The notes below the pieces were generated by a model. The model worked only from the letters and a program-made list of their open reading frames with translations, had not been told where the DNA came from and made no database searches. 14,229 nucleotides of DNA from positions 1 through 14,229 of the forward strand of contig JAWVEV010000086.1 in assembly GCA_033856535.1 (NCBI GenBank), read 5' to 3'. Below are positions 12,369-14,229 of the stretch, piece after piece. Positions within the stretch are counted from its first letter, which is position 1. Each line of letters begins with the position of its first letter. Source of the stretch: JAWVEV01 sp033856535. Lineage in GTDB: Bacteria; Actinomycetota; Thermoleophilia; Miltoncostaeales; Miltoncostaeaceae. The translations under genes and the position numbers were made by a program.

Positions 12369-14229
12369 TGCCCTGGACCGCGCCCCGCGTGGCGTACGCC
12401 GACGTGGCCCGGCTCCAGGAGGCGCTGGACTGCGCGGAGCCGATCGCCTGGACGCTGGTGCGCCGGGGTCTGGGCGACCCGGCCGCCGCGCGCGAGTTCC
12501 TGTCGGCCGACGGCCCCCTCGAGGAGCCCGAGGCGTTGGCCGGGGTCGGCGCCGCCGCGGACCGCCTGGCAAAGGCCGTGCGCGCCGGCGAGCCGATCGT
12601 GGTCCACGGCGACTACGACTGCGACGGGATCTCCTCGACGGCGATCCTCATGCGCGCGCTGACCGCGCGCGGCGCGCGGGCGAGCGCCTTCCTCCCGAGC
12701 CGCTTCACCGACGGCTACGGCGTCTCCGAGACCACGGTCGAGCGCCTCGGCGCGGAGGGCTGTCGCCTGCTGGTCTGCGTCGACTGCGGCACCACCGCGG
12801 TCGGCCCGCTCACCCGGGCGGCCGAGCTCGGCATGGACACGATCGTGCTCGACCACCACCTGGCCGGCGGCGTGCGCCCGCCCGGCATCCTGGTGAACCC
12901 GGCCCTGGGGCAGGGGGTGGAGGCGCTCCCCTCGGCCGCCGGCGTGGTCTTCCGGGTCGTGCGGGCGCTGGCGCCCCGGCTCGACGGCGGCGGGCTGGCG
13001 CCCGCCGAGGACGACGGCATCGACCTGGTGGCCATGGCGACGGTGGCCGACGCGGTGCCGCTCACCGGCGAGAACCGCCGCCTGGTGGCCAAGGGCCTCG
13101 CGGCCATGCGCGGCGGGCCGCGCCCCGGCATCGCCGCGCTCTGCCGCGCCGCGCGCCTGGAGCCCCGCTCGATCAGCGCGTGGGCGCTCGGGTTCCAGCT
13201 CGCGCCGGCGCTGAACGCGGCCGGCCGCCTCTCCCACCCCGACCGCGCGCTCCAGCTCTTGCTGGCCGATGACGCCGAGACCGCCGACCCGATCGCCCAG
13301 GAGCTCTGGCGCCTCAACATGGAGCGCCGCGAGATCGAGCAGCGGATGACCGACGAGGCCGTCGCGATCGTCGAGGCCGCGCCGCCGGATGAGCGCGCGG
13401 CCGGCGCCCTGGTGGTGGCCGCCGACGGCTGGCACGAGGGCGTGGTCGGGATCGTGGCCTCGCGGCTGGTCGAGCGCTACGAGCGGCCCGCGATCGTGAT
13501 CTCGCGCGAGGGCGACCGCGGCAAGGGCTCGGGCCGCAGCGTCCCCGGCGTCGACCTGCACGCCCTGGTGAGCGGCGCCTGCGGGATGCTCGCCCGCTGG
13601 GGCGGCCACTCCGGGGCGATCGGCCTCGAGCTCCCGGTCGCGGCCATCGGGCGCTTCCGGAGCGAGCTGATGGCGGTCGCCGAGGGCGCCCGGGCCGCGA
13701 TCGCCCGCGCGCGGGTGCGCCGGGTGGACGCCGTGGTGAGCGGCGCCGACCTCACGCTCCCCTCGGCCGAGGCCCTCGAGGAGCTCGCGCCCTTCGGCCG
13801 CGGCAACCCGCAGGTGCGGCTGGTGCTCCCCTCGGCCGCGGTCGACGCGCCGGGCCGGGTGGGCGAGGGCGGCCGGCACCTGAAGGTGCGCATCCGCGCC
13901 GGCGGCGGCCACGCGCGGGCGATCGGCTTCCGGATGGGCGAGCGCGCCGCCGGCATCGACCCCGAGGGACGCTACGACGCCCTCGTGGGCCTCGAGGTGG
14001 AGCGCTGGCAGGGGATGGTGAGCCCGAAGGTGGTCGTCCAGGCGCTCGACGCGCTGGCGCCGGCCTCCTCGCCCGCGCCGGGCATGTGCGCGCAGCGCTG
14101 CGACGCGGCCTGCCACGAGCGCGCCGGGATCCGGGCCATCCGCACGCTGATGGTGGACGGCGCCGACGACCCGCCCGCGCCCCCGCCGGCCGAGCCGCCG
14201 CTCGGCATCCGCGACCGGCGCGGCCAGGG
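12368..14229 (+). CDS. recJ: Single-stranded-DNA-specific exonuclease RecJ (3' end outside window)
   Basis: The 5'-to-3' single-stranded DNA exonuclease of recombination and mismatch repair. The frame from the GTG at 12368 stays open through 620 codons to the window edge. DHH-family motifs in order: HGDYDCDGISST (motif I, D82/D84/D86; Cys85 replaces the usual Ala), VDCGTTA (D139), LDHH (162-164), ATVADAVPL (D228), and LNAAGRLSHPDRA. The DHHA1 domain follows: GWHEGVVGIVASRLVERY (from 354), GKGSGRSVPGVDLHAL and WGGHSGA (GGH at 412-414). An OB-fold-like region starts around APFGRGNPQ. Beyond the normal RecJ core length (E. coli about 577 residues) the protein continues with a Cys cluster C574-x3-C578-x3-C582-H583 and a Pro-rich stretch, so it carries a C-terminal extension of unknown size. 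Its GTG overlaps the AarF/UbiB stop; the GTG at 12389 is an alternative start. No Shine-Dalgarno site is evident, consistent with coupling. Confidence 0.95.
   Translation, partial: MPWTAPRVAYADVARLQEALDCAEPIAWTLVRRGLGDPAAAREFLSADGPLEEPEALAGVGAAADRLAKAVRAGEPIVVHGDYDCDGISSTAILMRALTARGARASAFLPSRFTDGYGVSETTVERLGAEGCRLLVCVDCGTTAVGPLTRAAELGMDTIVLDHHLAGGVRPPGILVNPALGQGVEALPSAAGVVFRVVRALAPRLDGGGLAPAEDDGIDLVAMATVADAVPLTGENRRLVAKGLAAMRGGPRPGIAALCRAARLEPRSISAWALGFQLAPALNAAGRLSHPDRALQLLLADDAETADPIAQELWRLNMERREIEQRMTDEAVAIVEAAPPDERAAGALVVAADGWHEGVVGIVASRLVERYERPAIVISREGDRGKGSGRSVPGVDLHALVSGACGMLARWGGHSGAIGLELPVAAIGRFRSELMAVAEGARAAIARARVRRVDAVVSGADLTLPSAEALEELAPFGRGNPQVRLVLPSAAVDAPGRVGEGGRHLKVRIRAGGGHARAIGFRMGERAAGIDPEGRYDALVGLEVERWQGMVSPKVVVQALDALAPASSPAPGMCAQRCDAACHERAGIRAIRTLMVDGADDPPAPPPAEPPLGIRDRRGQ

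Noticed and set aside
12053..14116. Long minus-strand open frame (687 codons) opposite the end of the AarF gene and recJ
   Set aside because: It is rich in Arg/Gly/Ala/His with no motif. The opposite strand encodes RecJ with all DHH and DHHA1 motifs in order. High-GC antisense shadow.

Overview
The window is very GC-rich DNA, and all the genes I can support lie on the plus strand. Gene content suggests a high-GC Actinomycetota: a fused SecDF, an AarF/ABC1 kinase, RecJ, an Rv2578c-type radical SAM protein with a Gram-positive LexA box, and leaderless-type starts. By impression this is a deep-branching class such as Thermoleophilia. The class is inference; the individual gene calls are stronger.

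Layout. (1) Positions 2-3370 hold the 3' part of a large secreted modular glycoside hydrolase: four SbsA-type Ig-like modules, two carbohydrate-binding modules and a C-terminal GH26-like catalytic domain. It runs off the left edge. (2) 3438-3929 is an OsmC/Ohr-family protein. (3) 3976-5010 is a radical SAM protein of the SplB/Rv2578c group. A perfect 18-nt LexA-type palindrome touches its -10 element, and its last five residues resemble a sliding-clamp-binding peptide, so a DNA-damage role is likely. (4) 5103-8635 is a yajC - secDF - small coiled-coil/phasin-like gene operon for protein export, with SecD and SecF in one polypeptide. (5) 8730-10660 is a translationally coupled pair of unrecognised membrane-anchored proteins. 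Each has one N-terminal membrane segment, a basic patch, a Pro/Ala/Val/Glu-rich spacer and the same unrecognised C-terminal domain. A sigma-28/WhiG-like promoter candidate precedes the pair. (6) 10719-12368 is an AarF/ABC1/UbiB-family kinase-like membrane protein. (7) 12368-14229 is RecJ, starting on the UbiB stop codon and still open at the right edge.

How they fit. The order secDF ... recJ recalls the yajC-secDF-recJ-apt-relA neighbourhood known from Bacillus-like genomes, here with the small coiled-coil gene, the paralogous pair and the kinase inserted. The SOS-type radical SAM gene and recJ give the region a DNA-repair flavour on both sides of the Sec genes. The least described element is the paralogous pair at 8730-10660. 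No RNA genes, CRISPR arrays, insertion sequences or attachment sites were seen. No gene-free stretch exceeds 100 bases.
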